A DNA stretch of 64,000 nt from Silicimonas sp. (GCA_022824525.1 JAJDZT010000051.1:1-64000), one strand, 5' to 3'; shown: positions 27,325 through 36,806, counted from the stretch's first letter. The notes: generated from the sequence alone by a model not told the origin. Program-made: numbers and translations.

Positions 27325-28059
27325 ATGCGTTTCAAGGCCATTTTGATTGCTCTAACCATACTGGTCGCCTCGCCCACCCATGCTGAGGACCAGCCCGGCC
27401 AGATCGTTGTTACCGGCCGAGGGTTTGCCAGCGCTCCGGCCGACAAGGCGACGTTGCGGATTGAAGTGGTAGCCAACGCGCGCAAAAGCGAGCTCGCGAT
27501 GGAGCAAATTACAATATCATCGGACACTGTGATGGCGGCGCTCCGCAACTACGGTGTTTCGGAGGCCGACATTGAAACCACCAGCCTTTCTGTCGGCGAA
27601 GACTGGCAATACGAAGAAGGGACACGCGTTTTCGCCGGCTATTCCGCCCGCACAAACCTGATCGTCGACGTCCGCGACCTGTCCCGCTTGGGCAATCTTG
27701 TCGCCACCCTCTCGCGCGACAATGCGATCAGCGTCAACGGCCCCCACTTCGACATCGAGGACAAAGTCACCCTTCGCAACGAAGCTAGACGGAACGCCGT
27801 GCGAGACGGATTGGAGACTGCAGAACTGCTCGCAAGCGCTGCAGGTGTCACACTCGGACCACCGCTCCTGATCACCGACGGGACCGAACCTACAGAGCGC
27901 AATCGGCTCAACGCAGCCGAACAAATTGAAGAGCCAATGGTCATGGAGGAACCCGTCATGGAGGACTTTGGGGAAATCTCTGAAACAGGTGTCGACGTCA
28001 TCCCCGGCGAGATCGAACGCACCGAAACCGTCAAACTCATCTTCCGCATCGAGCCCTGA
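27325..28059 (+). CDS. Periplasmic SIMPL-domain (DUF541) protein
   Basis: The 244-residue protein has a signal peptide (MRFKAILIALTILVASPTHA). The SIMPL fold begins IVVTGRGFASAPADKATLRI and includes MAALRNYGVSEADIETTSLS, FAGYSARTNLIVDVRDLSRL and ARRNAVRDGLETAELLASAAG. It is acidic and methionine-rich near residues 205-235. Family members are secreted proteins of uncertain role, sometimes linked to oxidative stress. The start follows AAGGAAG. Confidence 0.9.
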   Translation: MRFKAILIALTILVASPTHAEDQPGQIVVTGRGFASAPADKATLRIEVVANARKSELAMEQITISSDTVMAALRNYGVSEADIETTSLSVGEDWQYEEGTRVFAGYSARTNLIVDVRDLSRLGNLVATLSRDNAISVNGPHFDIEDKVTLRNEARRNAVRDGLETAELLASAAGVTLGPPLLITDGTEPTERNRLNAAEQIEEPMVMEEPVMEDFGEISETGVDVIPGEIERTETVKLIFRIEP

Positions 28060-28184
28060 TCGCTGTCGTTTCTGGGCAGGTTTCAGCCAAACGCAATATT
28101 TAGGGGATTCACAGGCGAATCACTTTGTGTCATGGTCCTTCGAAGCGCCCCATAAGAGGGCGACCGAAGGGCAGACGAGCACTT

Positions 28185-28475
28185 ATGCAACGACCGGGTT
28201 ACGGCGCACTCGCCTATTTCGCTCTCATGTTTTCGCTGGGCGTGTACTTCATGTTCGCCAGCGTGCAGGGCGACTTTGGCCTGTTCCGCCGGGTGCAGAT
28301 CGAAGCCGAGCTCACAACGCTGACGGACGAACGCGACCGCCTGACGGAAGAGGTGGCGATGCTCGAAAACAAGACACGCCGCCTTTCGGACAACTATCTC
28401 GACCTTGATCTGCTCGATGCGCAAGCCCGCGATATCCTTGGCCTGATCCGCCCGGACGAAATCGTCATCAAATGA
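28185..28475 (+). CDS. ftsB: Septum formation initiator FtsB-like protein
   Basis: The 96-residue protein has one membrane helix (about residues 8-26), then a coiled coil (QIEAELTTLTDERDRLTEEV followed by AMLENKTRRLS) and a short conserved tail DLDLLDAQARDILGLIRPDE. This matches DivIC/FtsB, a bitopic cell-division protein that bridges FtsL and FtsQ. The ATG at 28185 places the membrane helix at the right distance. The position a little upstream of the pyruvate dehydrogenase operon is common in Rhodobacteraceae. Confidence 0.9.
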   Translation: MQRPGYGALAYFALMFSLGVYFMFASVQGDFGLFRRVQIEAELTTLTDERDRLTEEVAMLENKTRRLSDNYLDLDLLDAQARDILGLIRPDEIVIK

Positions 28476-28476
28476 A

Positions 28477-28500
28477 AAGGGGCGCCCGGAAGCGCCCCTT
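28477..28500 (+). terminator. Terminator hairpin between ftsB and the convergent CTERM gene
   Basis: AAGGGGCGC / GCGCCCCTT is a 9-bp stem with loop CCGGAA, starting right after the ftsB stop and followed by CTTTGCTT. On the minus strand it is followed by TTCATTTG. It probably serves ftsB and, less well, the convergent gene. Confidence 0.75.
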
Positions 28501-28521
28501 CTTTGCTTATGGGTTTGCACC

Positions 28522-29091
28522 TCAGGCGGCGCGTTGCCTGCGTCGCATCACCCCAAGTGCACCAAGTCCGACAAGCATCAGGAAGCCTGCTGCCGGAAGC
28601 GGAACCGCAACTGCATGAATGCTATCAACCCTGGCCGAGCCGTTGTCGGCATCGCGGAAGAAGATCATGGTCACGTTTTTGAACTGATCCAGTGGGCCGC
28701 TCGATATCATGTCATTGGCAACGTTATCTTCGGAGAAAAGCGTTCCTCCCGTCGTTTCCGTGGAAACGTACAGCGCCGGACCTTGTCCATCTCGACCGTC
28801 GTAAAGGAACGACAGAAGATCGAATGCACCCCCGTCTTCACGGTACATTTTGACGATCTTTCCCGATCTGGAGTTCTGGAGCAGCATGCACTCGGAATTT
28901 ACGCCCTCGTATACGCACCCTCTCGGGGTCGATACGTTGCCGCTGCCTAGTTGTTCGAAGACAAAGCCGTCCTCAAAATATTTGTTGCCCGAAGAATAAC
29001 CATCTTCGAAGTCCACCACGGAAGCGGATACCGAACCGCCTCCTAATGCGAACACAACAGCTGCCAAACCGGCAGCCAAGTACCCTCTCAT
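28522..29091 (-). CDS. VPLPA-CTERM sorting-domain protein
   Basis: The 189-residue exported protein has a signal peptide (MRGYLAAGLAAVVFALGGGS). A beta-rich body begins VVDFEDGYSSGNKYFEDGFV. The C-terminal sorting tail is VPLPAAGFLMLVGLGALGVM plus RRRQRAA: VPLPA motif, membrane helix, basic end. Such tails are processed by an exosortase and usually mark extracellular or matrix-associated proteins. No exosortase is in the window. The start at 29091 has AAGGGGG upstream. Confidence 0.9.
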   Translation of the reverse strand: MRGYLAAGLAAVVFALGGGSVSASVVDFEDGYSSGNKYFEDGFVFEQLGSGNVSTPRGCVYEGVNSECMLLQNSRSGKIVKMYREDGGAFDLLSFLYDGRDGQGPALYVSTETTGGTLFSEDNVANDMISSGPLDQFKNVTMIFFRDADNGSARVDSIHAVAVPLPAAGFLMLVGLGALGVMRRRQRAA

Positions 29092-29434
29092 GGTAACCCC
29101 CTTATAAGCACACACAATGCTACATTATTAATGAATCGTAAATGAACGGAGGATGAACGAGGGGGTGTCGGGCAGACGGACTCTTTGAGGAAACGACATT
29201 TGCGCCCGAATTTCCGCTCAGTCCCGCCCTCGCAGCAGCGCCGACCAAGCCCGACCCGTTTTTGCAGTCTCGACAAGTCACCTTGCGCCCGGCCGGGAAT
29301 GGCCGACGATTGCGCCCCCTGCATAGCGGCTTTGCCCGTCCGCGACGACTTATCACGTGCATTACGCAACGTCGTGCTGTAAAGGATAGTTTAACGCTGA
29401 ACTACTTTTGCGAACTTGTGGGAGGAATGCCCCG
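29092..29434. other. Long divergent intergenic region before pdhA
   Basis: These 343 bases separate the CTERM gene from pdhA and should hold the promoters of both. The part nearest the CTERM gene is AT-rich (about 29105-29150). The part near pdhA has GGAGGAA as ribosome site (29421-29427). No convincing RNA gene, operator or open frame was seen. Confidence 0.5.
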
Positions 29435-30436
29435 ATGGCCACCAAGCGCGCCACGAAATCGACGCGAAAATCCAATGTGTCGAAAGAAGAACTTCTAAAA
29501 TATTACCGCGAAATGCTTTTGATCCGCCGGTTTGAAGAAAAGGCCGGCCAGCTTTACGGAATGGGGCTGATCGGCGGGTTCTGCCACCTCTACATCGGTC
29601 AGGAGGCCGTTGTGGTCGGCCTCGAAGCCAATACCGAAGAGGGCGACAAGCGCATCACCACCTACCGCGACCACGGCCACATGCTCGCTTGCGGCATGGA
29701 CCCGAAAGGCGTCATGGCAGAACTCACCGGACGCGAGGGCGGGCTTTCTAAAGGTAAAGGCGGCTCGATGCACATGTTCTCGAAAGAGGCGCATTTCTAC
29801 GGCGGTCACGGCATCGTCGGCGCCAACGTGCCGCTCGGCGCAGGTCTTGCCTTCGCTGACAAGTACAAGGGCAACGACCGCGTCACCTTTACATATTTCG
29901 GTGACGGCGCGGCCAACCAGGGCCAGGTCTACGAGACCTACAACATGGCCCAGCTCTGGGAACTCCCAGTGGTTTTCGTGATCGAGAACAACAAATACGC
30001 AATGGGCACCTCCGTTCAGCGCGCCACCAAGTCGCCCAGCCTCTGGGAACGCGGTGCCGCCTACGGGATCGCCGGCGAAGAAGTCGACGGCATGGATGTG
30101 CTGGCGGTAAAAGAAGCCGGTGCGCGCGCCATCGAACACTGCCGCGCAGGCAAAGGCCCCTACATCCTTGAGGTCATGACCTACCGCTATCGCGGCCACT
30201 CCATGTCCGACCCGGCGAAATACCGGACCCGCGATGAAGTGCAGAAGATGCGGGAAGAACGCGACGCCATCGAACAGGTGCGCAAGCGCCTGCTCGATAC
30301 CGGGGCCTCGGAAGACGAGCTCAAGGCGATCGACAAGGAAATCAAGGACATCGTCAACGAGGCGGCCGACTATTCGAAAGAAAGCCCGGAACCTGAGTTG
30401 TCCGAACTTTACACAGACATCATCATCGAAGCTTAA
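29435..30436 (+). CDS. pdhA: Pyruvate dehydrogenase E1 component, alpha subunit
   Basis: The 333-residue subunit carries the thiamine-diphosphate motif GDGAANQGQVYETYN...ENN, the active-site region RDHGHMLACGMDP, and the conserved loop YRYRGHSMSDPAKYR. The start at 29435 (MATKRATKSTRKS) follows GGAGG. With PdhB it decarboxylates pyruvate and acetylates lipoyl groups. It is followed 18 bp later by pdhB. Confidence 0.97.
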   Translation: MATKRATKSTRKSNVSKEELLKYYREMLLIRRFEEKAGQLYGMGLIGGFCHLYIGQEAVVVGLEANTEEGDKRITTYRDHGHMLACGMDPKGVMAELTGREGGLSKGKGGSMHMFSKEAHFYGGHGIVGANVPLGAGLAFADKYKGNDRVTFTYFGDGAANQGQVYETYNMAQLWELPVVFVIENNKYAMGTSVQRATKSPSLWERGAAYGIAGEEVDGMDVLAVKEAGARAIEHCRAGKGPYILEVMTYRYRGHSMSDPAKYRTRDEVQKMREERDAIEQVRKRLLDTGASEDELKAIDKEIKDIVNEAADYSKESPEPELSELYTDIIIEA

Positions 30437-30454
30437 CCGGAGGAGACAGGACCA

Positions 30455-31822
30455 ATGGCTACCGAAATTCTCATGCCCGCCCTCTCTCCCACGATGGAAG
30501 AAGGCACACTCGCCAAGTGGCTCGTCAAGGAGGGCGACACCGTGTCGTCCGGCGACATCATGGCGGAAATCGAAACCGACAAGGCCACGATGGAATTCGA
30601 GGCCGTCGACGAAGGCATCGTCGGCAAGATCCTTGTCGCCGAAGGCGCGGAAGGTGTGAAGGTAAACACCCCGATCGCCGTTCTGGTCGAAGAAGGCGAA
30701 AGCGCGGATGACATCTCGTCCAGCGCCGCTGCCCCGACCGCTGCAGAAACTCCGGCGGAAGCACCGGCACCTGCCACGGCAGCCGCAGCGCCTGTGGCCG
30801 CTGTTGTTGACCGCTCGCCCGACTATCCTGAAGGCACGGAAATGGTCTCCACCACGGTCCGCGAAGCCCTTCGAGACGCGATGGCCGAAGAGATGCGCCT
30901 TGATGAGAACGTGTTCCTGATGGGTGAGGAAGTTGCCGAGTACCAGGGCGCCTACAAGATCAGTCAGGGTCTGCTCGACGAATTCGGCGCAAAACGCGTG
31001 GTCGACACGCCCATCACCGAGCATGGCTTTGCCGGCATCGGTGTTGGCGCCAGTTGGGGTGGCCTTCGTCCAATCGTCGAGTTCATGACCTGGAACTTCG
31101 CCATGCAGGCGATCGACCACATCATCAACTCTGCCGCCAAGACGCTCTACATGTCCGGCGGTCAGATGGGCTCGCCCATCGTGTTCCGCGGCCCGAACGG
31201 CGCTGCCGCTCGCGTGGCCGCCCAGCACTCCCAGGATTACGCCGCATGGTACGCAAGCGTTCCCGGTCTCCGCGTCGTCCAACCCTACTCGGCGGCGGAC
31301 GCCAAGGGCCTCCTGAAAACAGCGATCCGCGATCCGAACCCGGTCGTCTTCCTCGAAAACGAGATCATGTACGGCCATTCGTTCGACGTGCCGAAGCTTG
31401 ATGATTTCACCATCCCCTTCGGCAAGGCCCGCGTCTGGCGCGAAGGTACCGATGTGACGCTGGTCAGCTGGGGCGTCGGCATGAAATACGTGCTCGAAGC
31501 CGCAGATGAACTGGCAAAAGAAGGGATCAGCGCCGAGGTCATTGACCTCCGCACGCTCCGCCCGCTCGACATGGCGACGGTGATCGAAAGCGTGAAGAAG
31601 ACCAACCGCTGCGTCACTGTCGAAGAAGCTTGGCCGGTCGCCTCCATGTCCGACCACATTGGCTCCGAGATCATGCGCGAAGCGTTCGACTACCTCGACG
31701 CACCCGTGCTGAAATGCACCGGCAAGGACGTGCCCATGCCTTATGCGGCGAACCTCGAAAAACTGGCGCTCACCAGCACCAAAGAGGTGATCGACGCCGT
31801 CAAAGCCGTGACCTACCGGTAA
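30455..31822 (+). CDS. pdhB: Pyruvate dehydrogenase E1 beta subunit with N-terminal lipoyl domain
   Basis: This is a 455-residue protein. Residues 1-80 are a complete lipoyl domain with the modified lysine in [12 protein letters not shown], an Ala/Pro linker spans about 90-125, and the E1 beta transketolase-like domain begins near 130 ([35 protein letters not shown]). Ordinary E1 beta subunits lack the lipoyl domain; the fusion is known in several alphaproteobacteria. The domain is almost identical to that of PdhC 1.6 kb downstream. It may add extra acetyl-carrying arms to the complex. Confidence 0.97.
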   Translation: MATEILMPALSPTMEEGTLAKWLVKEGDTVSSGDIMAEIETDKATMEFEAVDEGIVGKILVAEGAEGVKVNTPIAVLVEEGESADDISSSAAAPTAAETPAEAPAPATAAAAPVAAVVDRSPDYPEGTEMVSTTVREALRDAMAEEMRLDENVFLMGEEVAEYQGAYKISQGLLDEFGAKRVVDTPITEHGFAGIGVGASWGGLRPIVEFMTWNFAMQAIDHIINSAAKTLYMSGGQMGSPIVFRGPNGAAARVAAQHSQDYAAWYASVPGLRVVQPYSAADAKGLLKTAIRDPNPVVFLENEIMYGHSFDVPKLDDFTIPFGKARVWREGTDVTLVSWGVGMKYVLEAADELAKEGISAEVIDLRTLRPLDMATVIESVKKTNRCVTVEEAWPVASMSDHIGSEIMREAFDYLDAPVLKCTGKDVPMPYAANLEKLALTSTKEVIDAVKAVTYR

Positions 31823-31827
31823 GCCAA

Positions 31828-32085
31828 ATGGATGTGAAAGGCCGCGATCCCGAGACCGAATGCTACCGCGTCACCCATGACGTGGATGGCAAGACCGTCT
31901 CCGCCCTCGTGCCGGAACGCTTTGCCGCCGACCTCCGGCTCACCGGCGCACGGCCGTCGCATCAGGACGCCTATGTCTGGATGGCAGGCAACAAAACGAA
32001 GATTGAGACCGCGATCACCCAACTGGCGCATGGTGAGAAACCCCGCGCGCCGTTCGACCAGATCGTGCTTTTGAAGGAAAGCTGA
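31828..32085 (+). CDS. Small uncharacterised protein between pdhB and pdhC
   Basis: The 85-residue protein ([20 protein letters not shown]...) has no signal peptide or membrane segment. It is predicted mixed alpha/beta, with a basic middle ([20 protein letters not shown]) and the end [10 protein letters not shown]. It sits 5 bp after pdhB and 1 bp before the pdhC start, so it is certainly part of the operon and the codon use is like its neighbours. I do not recognise the family. A role in the assembly or control of the complex would fit but is only inference. Confidence 0.75.
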   Translation: MDVKGRDPETECYRVTHDVDGKTVSALVPERFAADLRLTGARPSHQDAYVWMAGNKTKIETAITQLAHGEKPRAPFDQIVLLKES

Positions 32086-32086
32086 C

Positions 32087-33391
32087 ATGCCCACCGAAAT
32101 TCTCATGCCCGCCCTCTCTCCCACGATGGAGGAAGGCACGCTCGCCAAGTGGCTCGTGAAAGAGGGAGATACCGTCTCCTCCGGAGATCTTCTGGCCGAG
32201 ATCGAAACCGACAAGGCCACGATGGAATTCGAAGCCGTGGACGAAGGCACGGTCGGCAAGATACTCGTGGCCGAAGGCACCGAGGGCGTGAAGGTCAACG
32301 TGCCGATTGCGGTTCTCCTGGAAGACGGCGAAAACGCCGACGATATCGGCGCGGCCTCGGCGCCTGCTCCGGGAGCGCCAAAGGCGTCTGACGCGGCTGC
32401 CGAAGCCCCGGCCCCAGCCGTGGCTGAGAAGGCCGCACCGGCCCCTGCGGCACCTGCCCATGATGGCAACCGTGTCTTCGCCTCCCCACTCGCGCGCCGC
32501 ATCGCCGCTGACAAGGGCCTCGACCTCAGCCAGATCAGGGGCACGGGCCCCAAAGGCCGGATCGTGAAAGCCGACGTGGAAAATGCCCAACCGGGTGCCG
32601 CCCCTGCCGCCGCTCCTGCAGCGGCCGCAAGTGCGCCTGCGGCAGCCGCCGCGCCATCCGGCCCATCCGCCGATCAGGTCGCCGCCATGTTCGCAGATCG
32701 CGAGTTCGAGGAAGTCAGCCTCGACGGTATGCGCAAGACTATCGCTGCCCGCCTCGGCGAAGCCAAACAGACCATTCCGCATTTCTACCTGCGGCGTGAC
32801 ATTGAACTCGACGCGCTTCTCAAGTTCCGCTCGACGCTCAACAAGCAGCTTGAAGCCCGTGGGGTGAAGCTCTCTGTCAACGACTTCATCATCAAGGCTT
32901 GCGCCCTTGCACTTCAGTCCGTGCCGGACGCCAACGCCGTCTGGGCGGGCGACCGCATCCTGAAGCTCAAGCCGTCCGACGTCGCCGTTGCCGTCGCCAT
33001 CGAAGGCGGCCTCTTCACACCGGTCCTGAAGGACAGCCACATGAAGTCGCTCTCCGCCCTCTCGGCCGAGATGAAAGACCTCGCCACCCGTGCCCGCGAC
33101 CGCAAACTCGCGCCGCATGAATACCAGGGCGGCAGCTTCGCGATTTCCAACCTCGGCATGTTCGGCATCGACAATTTCGACGCCGTCATCAACCCGCCAC
33201 ACGGCTCGATCCTCGCTGTCGGCGCGGGCGTGAAGAAGCCTGTCGTCAAGGAAGACGGCACACTTGGCGTCGCCACTGTCATGTCCGTCACGCTCTCCGT
33301 CGATCACCGGGTCATTGACGGCGCGCTCGGGGCAGAGTTTCTTACAGCCATCAAAGAAAACCTCGAAAACCCGGTGGCTATGCTCGCATGA
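32087..33391 (+). CDS. pdhC: Dihydrolipoamide acetyltransferase (E2) of pyruvate dehydrogenase
   Basis: The 434-residue core subunit has one lipoyl domain (residues 1-80, lysine in [12 protein letters not shown]), a peripheral-subunit-binding domain near 125-160 ([20 protein letters not shown]), Ala/Pro linkers, and a catalytic acetyltransferase domain from about 200 ([20 protein letters not shown]) ending with the active-site [15 protein letters not shown]. It moves the acetyl group to CoA. No E3 (lpd) gene follows; the next gene is a lipoprotein overlapping by 4 bp. Confidence 0.97.
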   Translation: MPTEILMPALSPTMEEGTLAKWLVKEGDTVSSGDLLAEIETDKATMEFEAVDEGTVGKILVAEGTEGVKVNVPIAVLLEDGENADDIGAASAPAPGAPKASDAAAEAPAPAVAEKAAPAPAAPAHDGNRVFASPLARRIAADKGLDLSQIRGTGPKGRIVKADVENAQPGAAPAAAPAAAASAPAAAAAPSGPSADQVAAMFADREFEEVSLDGMRKTIAARLGEAKQTIPHFYLRRDIELDALLKFRSTLNKQLEARGVKLSVNDFIIKACALALQSVPDANAVWAGDRILKLKPSDVAVAVAIEGGLFTPVLKDSHMKSLSALSAEMKDLATRARDRKLAPHEYQGGSFAISNLGMFGIDNFDAVINPPHGSILAVGAGVKKPVVKEDGTLGVATVMSVTLSVDHRVIDGALGAEFLTAIKENLENPVAMLA

Positions 33392-33672
33392 AACCCCTGT
33401 TCCTGATCCCTGCTCTCGCTCTGCTCGCCGCTTGCGGCGAGCGAGAAACGCGCGAAACCTACACCTGCCCGAACGGGCCGGACCTTGCCATCACCTATTC
33501 CGAAGCTGGTGCGCTTATCACGTTCGGCGACGGACGCTCCGAGTTGCTGCCACCGACCGACAAGGAAGAGGTCTACGCCAAGCCCGGCATGGTCTGGGCG
33601 TCGGAGGGTTTCCGCACGGCGCGTCTCACGGATGGGCAAAGCAGCTACGCTTGTGATCAGATGGCGGGATAG
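33388..33672 (+). CDS. Small lipoprotein, MliC-like (lysozyme-inhibitor family) candidate
   Basis: The 94-residue protein has a lipobox LLAAC with Cys16 as lipidation site. The mature part has [20 protein letters not shown] near the start and [10 protein letters not shown] at the end. This layout of two cysteines and a YTC.NG.. opening is like MliC/C-type lysozyme inhibitors, although the match is weak. It overlaps the pdhC stop by 4 bp and is followed after 6 bp by a cupin gene. Confidence 0.65.
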   Translation: MKPLFLIPALALLAACGERETRETYTCPNGPDLAITYSEAGALITFGDGRSELLPPTDKEEVYAKPGMVWASEGFRTARLTDGQSSYACDQMAG

Positions 33673-33678
33673 AGGGAC

Positions 33679-34167
33679 ATGTCGGAAACTCCCTATCTGC
33701 TGAAGGCGTCCGAGATTGCCGCGATGGAGGGTTTGGCCAAGACCCATTTTCTTAACCCGAACGCCAAGCGGATCAACAAATCGCTCGGCGATGCGACCGG
33801 CCTGACCGGCCTTGGCATCCACATTATCGAGGTTGAGCCGGGACACGACACCACCGAAGTCCACGTGCACTATTTCGAAGATGAGGCGGTCTACGTTCTT
33901 TCAGGAACAGCCACGGCCGAAATCGGGGACGAACACCACGATATCGGACCTGGCGATTTCATCGGCTACCGGAAGAATGGACTTCCTCATGGCATACGCA
34001 ACACCGGCACCGAAACGCTGCGCTGCCTCGTGATTGGCCAACGCCTGGCGCAGGATGTTGCGGACTACACTCACCTCGGCAAACGCATCTACCGAAACGA
34101 AGGCATGCCCTGGGATTTGGCCGACATCGACGCGCTTGAACACCCGCAGGCAGGCGCCAAGAAATAG
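33679..34167 (+). CDS. Cupin-domain protein, paralogue 1
   Basis: The 162-residue single cupin has a central barrel with metal-site motifs VHVHYFEDEAVYVLSGTATA and GLPHGIRNTGTETLRC. Flanking extensions include KTHFLNPNAKR at the N-terminus and a C-terminal GKRIYRNEGMPWDLADID. The next gene is a clear paralogue with the same extensions. Function is unknown; such cupins may bind small acids or sugars. It is probably cotranscribed with the pdh operon, since the gaps are a few bases. Confidence 0.85.
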   Translation: MSETPYLLKASEIAAMEGLAKTHFLNPNAKRINKSLGDATGLTGLGIHIIEVEPGHDTTEVHVHYFEDEAVYVLSGTATAEIGDEHHDIGPGDFIGYRKNGLPHGIRNTGTETLRCLVIGQRLAQDVADYTHLGKRIYRNEGMPWDLADIDALEHPQAGAKK

Positions 34168-34232
34168 CGACTTAACGTAATCCACACGTTTTTGAGGGTA
34201 TGGCCCTCCGGACCCTGAGCCCGGAGACTGGC

Positions 34233-34718
34233 ATGCGCACCGAAGACTATCACCTGTCCGCCGACGACATTCGGAAAGTGTCGGCTTCTGAAAAGACCCA
34301 CTTCTTGAACGACCACGCCCGCCGACGGGAAAAGTCGCTTGGCAGCATGACCGGGCTGAGTGAGATTGATTTCTGCCTGATCGAAGTTGACCCGGGCAAT
34401 GAATCGACCGAGCACCACAAGCATTACCACGAGGAAGAGTGCGTCTATATCCTCGATGGTGAGGGCACCGCTCGCATCGGGGCCGAAAGCGTCGAAGTCC
34501 GTGCAGGCGATTTTGTCGGATTCCGGAAAGGCGGCCTTGCCCACAGCCTGAAAAACACAGGAGAAGAGGTTCTGCGCTGCATTGTTGTCAGCCAGCGCAA
34601 GAACCATGATGTGTCCGACTATCCGCGCAAAGGCAAACGTCTGTTTCGCAACAAGGATCTCACCTGGAACCTTGTTGATGTGAACGTGATCGATCGCCCG
34701 TTTGGCGCAAAAACCTAG
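34233..34718 (+). CDS. Cupin-domain protein, paralogue 2
   Basis: This 161-residue cupin is paralogous to the gene just upstream: KTHFLNDHARRREKSLGSMT, then EHHKHYHEEECVYILDGEGT, DFVGFRKGGLAHSLKNTGEE and GKRLFRNKDLTWNLVDVN. The ATG at 34233 follows CGGAGAC; an in-frame ATG at 34200 has no paralogue counterpart. Histidines and glutamates of the first cupin motif are present, so metal binding is likely. Its stop codon overlaps the convergent cysK by 4 bp. Confidence 0.85.
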   Translation: MRTEDYHLSADDIRKVSASEKTHFLNDHARRREKSLGSMTGLSEIDFCLIEVDPGNESTEHHKHYHEEECVYILDGEGTARIGAESVEVRAGDFVGFRKGGLAHSLKNTGEEVLRCIVVSQRKNHDVSDYPRKGKRLFRNKDLTWNLVDVNVIDRPFGAKT

Positions 34719-35779
34719 AGCTGCCCGCCCGGCGTTGACCGCGAAATCGCAATCTCTTCGTCCGTCATGTCCTCTGGTATCCCGTCGAAAAGCGGCGTGG
34801 AAAGATAACGCTCTCCGGTATCCGGCAACATGCACAGGATCACGGAACCCTCTGGCGCGGTCTCGGCGACCTGCATCGAAATCGCAAAGGTCGATCCGCC
34901 TGAAATTCCGGTGAAAATCCCCTCTTCGGCTGCAAGCCTTTTCGACCAGGCAATGCCATCAGGACCGGCCACGGGAAGCAACTCGTCATAGAAGCCCTTG
35001 TCGAGCCCCTCTTGCAGAACATGCGGGATGATATCCGGCGTCCAGCCCTGGATCGGGTGCGGTTCCCATGCCGGGTGACCCGCCGCGGGTGTGTTGTCCG
35101 CATTCCGTTCCTGTGGTGTGCCAGACCCGACAAGGGCGGCGTTGGCAGGCTCGGTCAGGATGATCTTCGTATCGGGCCGTTCTTTCCGCAACACGCGCCC
35201 CACTCCCGAGAAAGTGCCGCCTGTCCCGTAGCCGGTCACGAAGTAATCCAGCCGCTCACCCGCGAAATCACCGATAATCTCGCGCGCCGTCGTGTTTTCA
35301 TGAATGTCGGCATTCGCCGAAGTCTCGAACTGGGCCGCATTGAACCAGCCATGCTCCGCCACCAGTTCCTTCAGCTTCTGCATCATGCCATAGGCCTTCT
35401 CGGCCCGTGGCGTCAGCACCACTTTGGCCCCAAGGAACCGCATGAGCTTCCGCCGCTCGATGGAGAAACTGTCGGCCATCACGCAAACCAGAGGATACCC
35501 CTTCGCCGCACAAACCATGGCCAACCCGATGCCAGTGTTGCCGGACGTGGCCTCAACCACCGTCTGTCCCGGCTTCAGCGCACCAGAGCGCTCTGCCGCT
35601 TCAATGATGTTGAGCGCGAGCCTGTCCTTGACAGACCCCAATGGATTGAATGCCTCGAATTTTACGTAGACGGACACATGTTTCGGCGCGATCCGGTTGA
35701 TCCGCACGACGGGCGTGTCCCCAACCGTGTCCAGAATGCTATCGAACTTGCCACGGCCATTGGTCTGACGAATGCTCAT
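34715..35779 (-). CDS. cysK: Cysteine synthase A (O-acetylserine sulfhydrylase)
   Basis: The 354-residue PLP enzyme makes cysteine from O-acetylserine and sulfide. The PLP lysine is in FNPLGSVKDRLALNI, the substrate loop is EATSGNTGIGLAMV, and the phosphate loop is TGYGTGGTFSGVGRV. It is somewhat longer than classical CysK (about 320) because of an N-terminal extension and a C-terminal tail. It lies downstream of cysE on the same strand, separated by a 128-bp gap that contains a stem-loop. Confidence 0.95.
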   Translation of the reverse strand: MSIRQTNGRGKFDSILDTVGDTPVVRINRIAPKHVSVYVKFEAFNPLGSVKDRLALNIIEAAERSGALKPGQTVVEATSGNTGIGLAMVCAAKGYPLVCVMADSFSIERRKLMRFLGAKVVLTPRAEKAYGMMQKLKELVAEHGWFNAAQFETSANADIHENTTAREIIGDFAGERLDYFVTGYGTGGTFSGVGRVLRKERPDTKIILTEPANAALVGSGTPQERNADNTPAAGHPAWEPHPIQGWTPDIIPHVLQEGLDKGFYDELLPVAGPDGIAWSKRLAAEEGIFTGISGGSTFAISMQVAETAPEGSVILCMLPDTGERYLSTPLFDGIPEDMTDEEIAISRSTPGGQL

Positions 35780-35831
35780 TTTTCGCTCCCCACACTCGGA
35801 TTACGGACCGAGGTTAGCAGGTTTCGAAAGG

Positions 35832-35865
35832 TTTGCAGTCCCGTATTCACGGGAAGGTCTGCAAA
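35832..35865 (-). promoter_or_regulatory. Two-tier stem-loop between cysE and cysK
   Basis: An outer stem TTTGCAG / CTGCAAA and an inner stem CCCGT / ACGGG (loop ATTC) form one hairpin with an asymmetric internal loop in the 128-bp gap. There is no clear T-run after it on the minus strand. It could terminate part of cysE transcription, stabilise the cysE message, or be a cysK leader element; none can be chosen by eye. Confidence 0.5.
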
Positions 35866-35907
35866 ACCGCAAACAACACGCTCAACGGAAAATGGTTCGG
35901 CGTCCGG

Positions 35908-36723
35908 TTATTCGGCCGGAACGCCGTTCAGGATCTGATCCATCGTCAGGGAAGGTTGATCGCAGCCCGCCTCTCCAACGATCTTTGCGGGAACACCGGC
36001 GACTGTCTTGCACGAGGGCACCTCGTGAAGCACCACGGAACCAGCCGCAATCCGGCTGCAATTCCCCACGCTGATGTTGCCAAGTACCTTTGCCCCGGCA
36101 CCGATCAGAACACCGTCGCCGATTTTCGGGTGTCGGTCCTCTTCTTCCTTGCCGGTTCCGCCCAGCGTCACCGAATGCAGCATGGAGACATTGTCGCCAA
36201 CCACCGCCGTTTCACCGATCACGATGGAATGCGCGTGATCGATCATCAATCCGCGCCCGATGCGCGCATTCGGGTGAATATCGATCCCGAACACTTCGCT
36301 CACGCGCGCCTGAATGAAGTAGGCAAGGTCTTTCCGTCCGCTCTTCCAGAGCCAGTGCCCGACGCGATACGCCTGCACTGCCTGATATCCTTTGAAGAAC
36401 AAAAGCGGCTGAAGAAGCGAATGGCACGCCGGATCACGCTCGTAAACGGCCACGATATCGGCCCGCGCCGCCTCGGCCAAAGACGTGTCGGATGCATAGG
36501 CTTCCTCGCAAATCTCGCGCAAAAGCTGGCCCGACATCTCCGCCGAAGACAGCTTGGACGCAATCCTATAGGAGAGCGCGCTTTCCAAAGATTTGTGATG
36601 CAAAACAGAGGCATGCGCCATGCCGCCGATCAACGGCTCGGACGCGATCGCTGCGCGCGCATCATCCTGAATGCGTTGCCAGACCGGGTCTAGCGCCGCG
36701 GGGCGAGGCTGGTTCTGTGCCAT
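35908..36723 (-). CDS. cysE: Serine O-acetyltransferase
   Basis: The 271-residue enzyme makes O-acetylserine for CysK. It has an N-terminal helical domain (WQRIQDDARAAIASEPLIGG) and a C-terminal left-handed beta-helix of hexapeptide repeats: FGIDIHPNARIGRGLMIDHA, HSIVIGETAVVGDNVSMLHS and VTLGGTGKEEEDRHPKIGDG. The catalytic His/Asp lie in IDHAHSIVIG. The pair cysE-cysK often forms a complex. In this window it lies close to the end of the GTA cluster, with a DksA-like gene and the DUF2793 gene between. Confidence 0.95.
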   Translation of the reverse strand: MAQNQPRPAALDPVWQRIQDDARAAIASEPLIGGMAHASVLHHKSLESALSYRIASKLSSAEMSGQLLREICEEAYASDTSLAEAARADIVAVYERDPACHSLLQPLLFFKGYQAVQAYRVGHWLWKSGRKDLAYFIQARVSEVFGIDIHPNARIGRGLMIDHAHSIVIGETAVVGDNVSMLHSVTLGGTGKEEEDRHPKIGDGVLIGAGAKVLGNISVGNCSRIAAGSVVLHEVPSCKTVAGVPAKIVGEAGCDQPSLTMDQILNGVPAE

Positions 36724-36806
36724 GAGACACTCCTTGTCATCTGTTCGCCTTTTAGAACAGATAGGTGCGTCGGACCAATGAAAAACCCTTGTAAGAGCTA
36801 TTCACG

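Noticed and set aside
29495..31657. 720-codon frame antisense to pdhA and pdhB
   Set aside because: Long only because high-GC codon bias removes stops on the opposite strand; the sense genes are unambiguous.
32015..33307. 430-codon frame antisense to pdhC
   Set aside because: Shadow of the E2 gene with no independent support.
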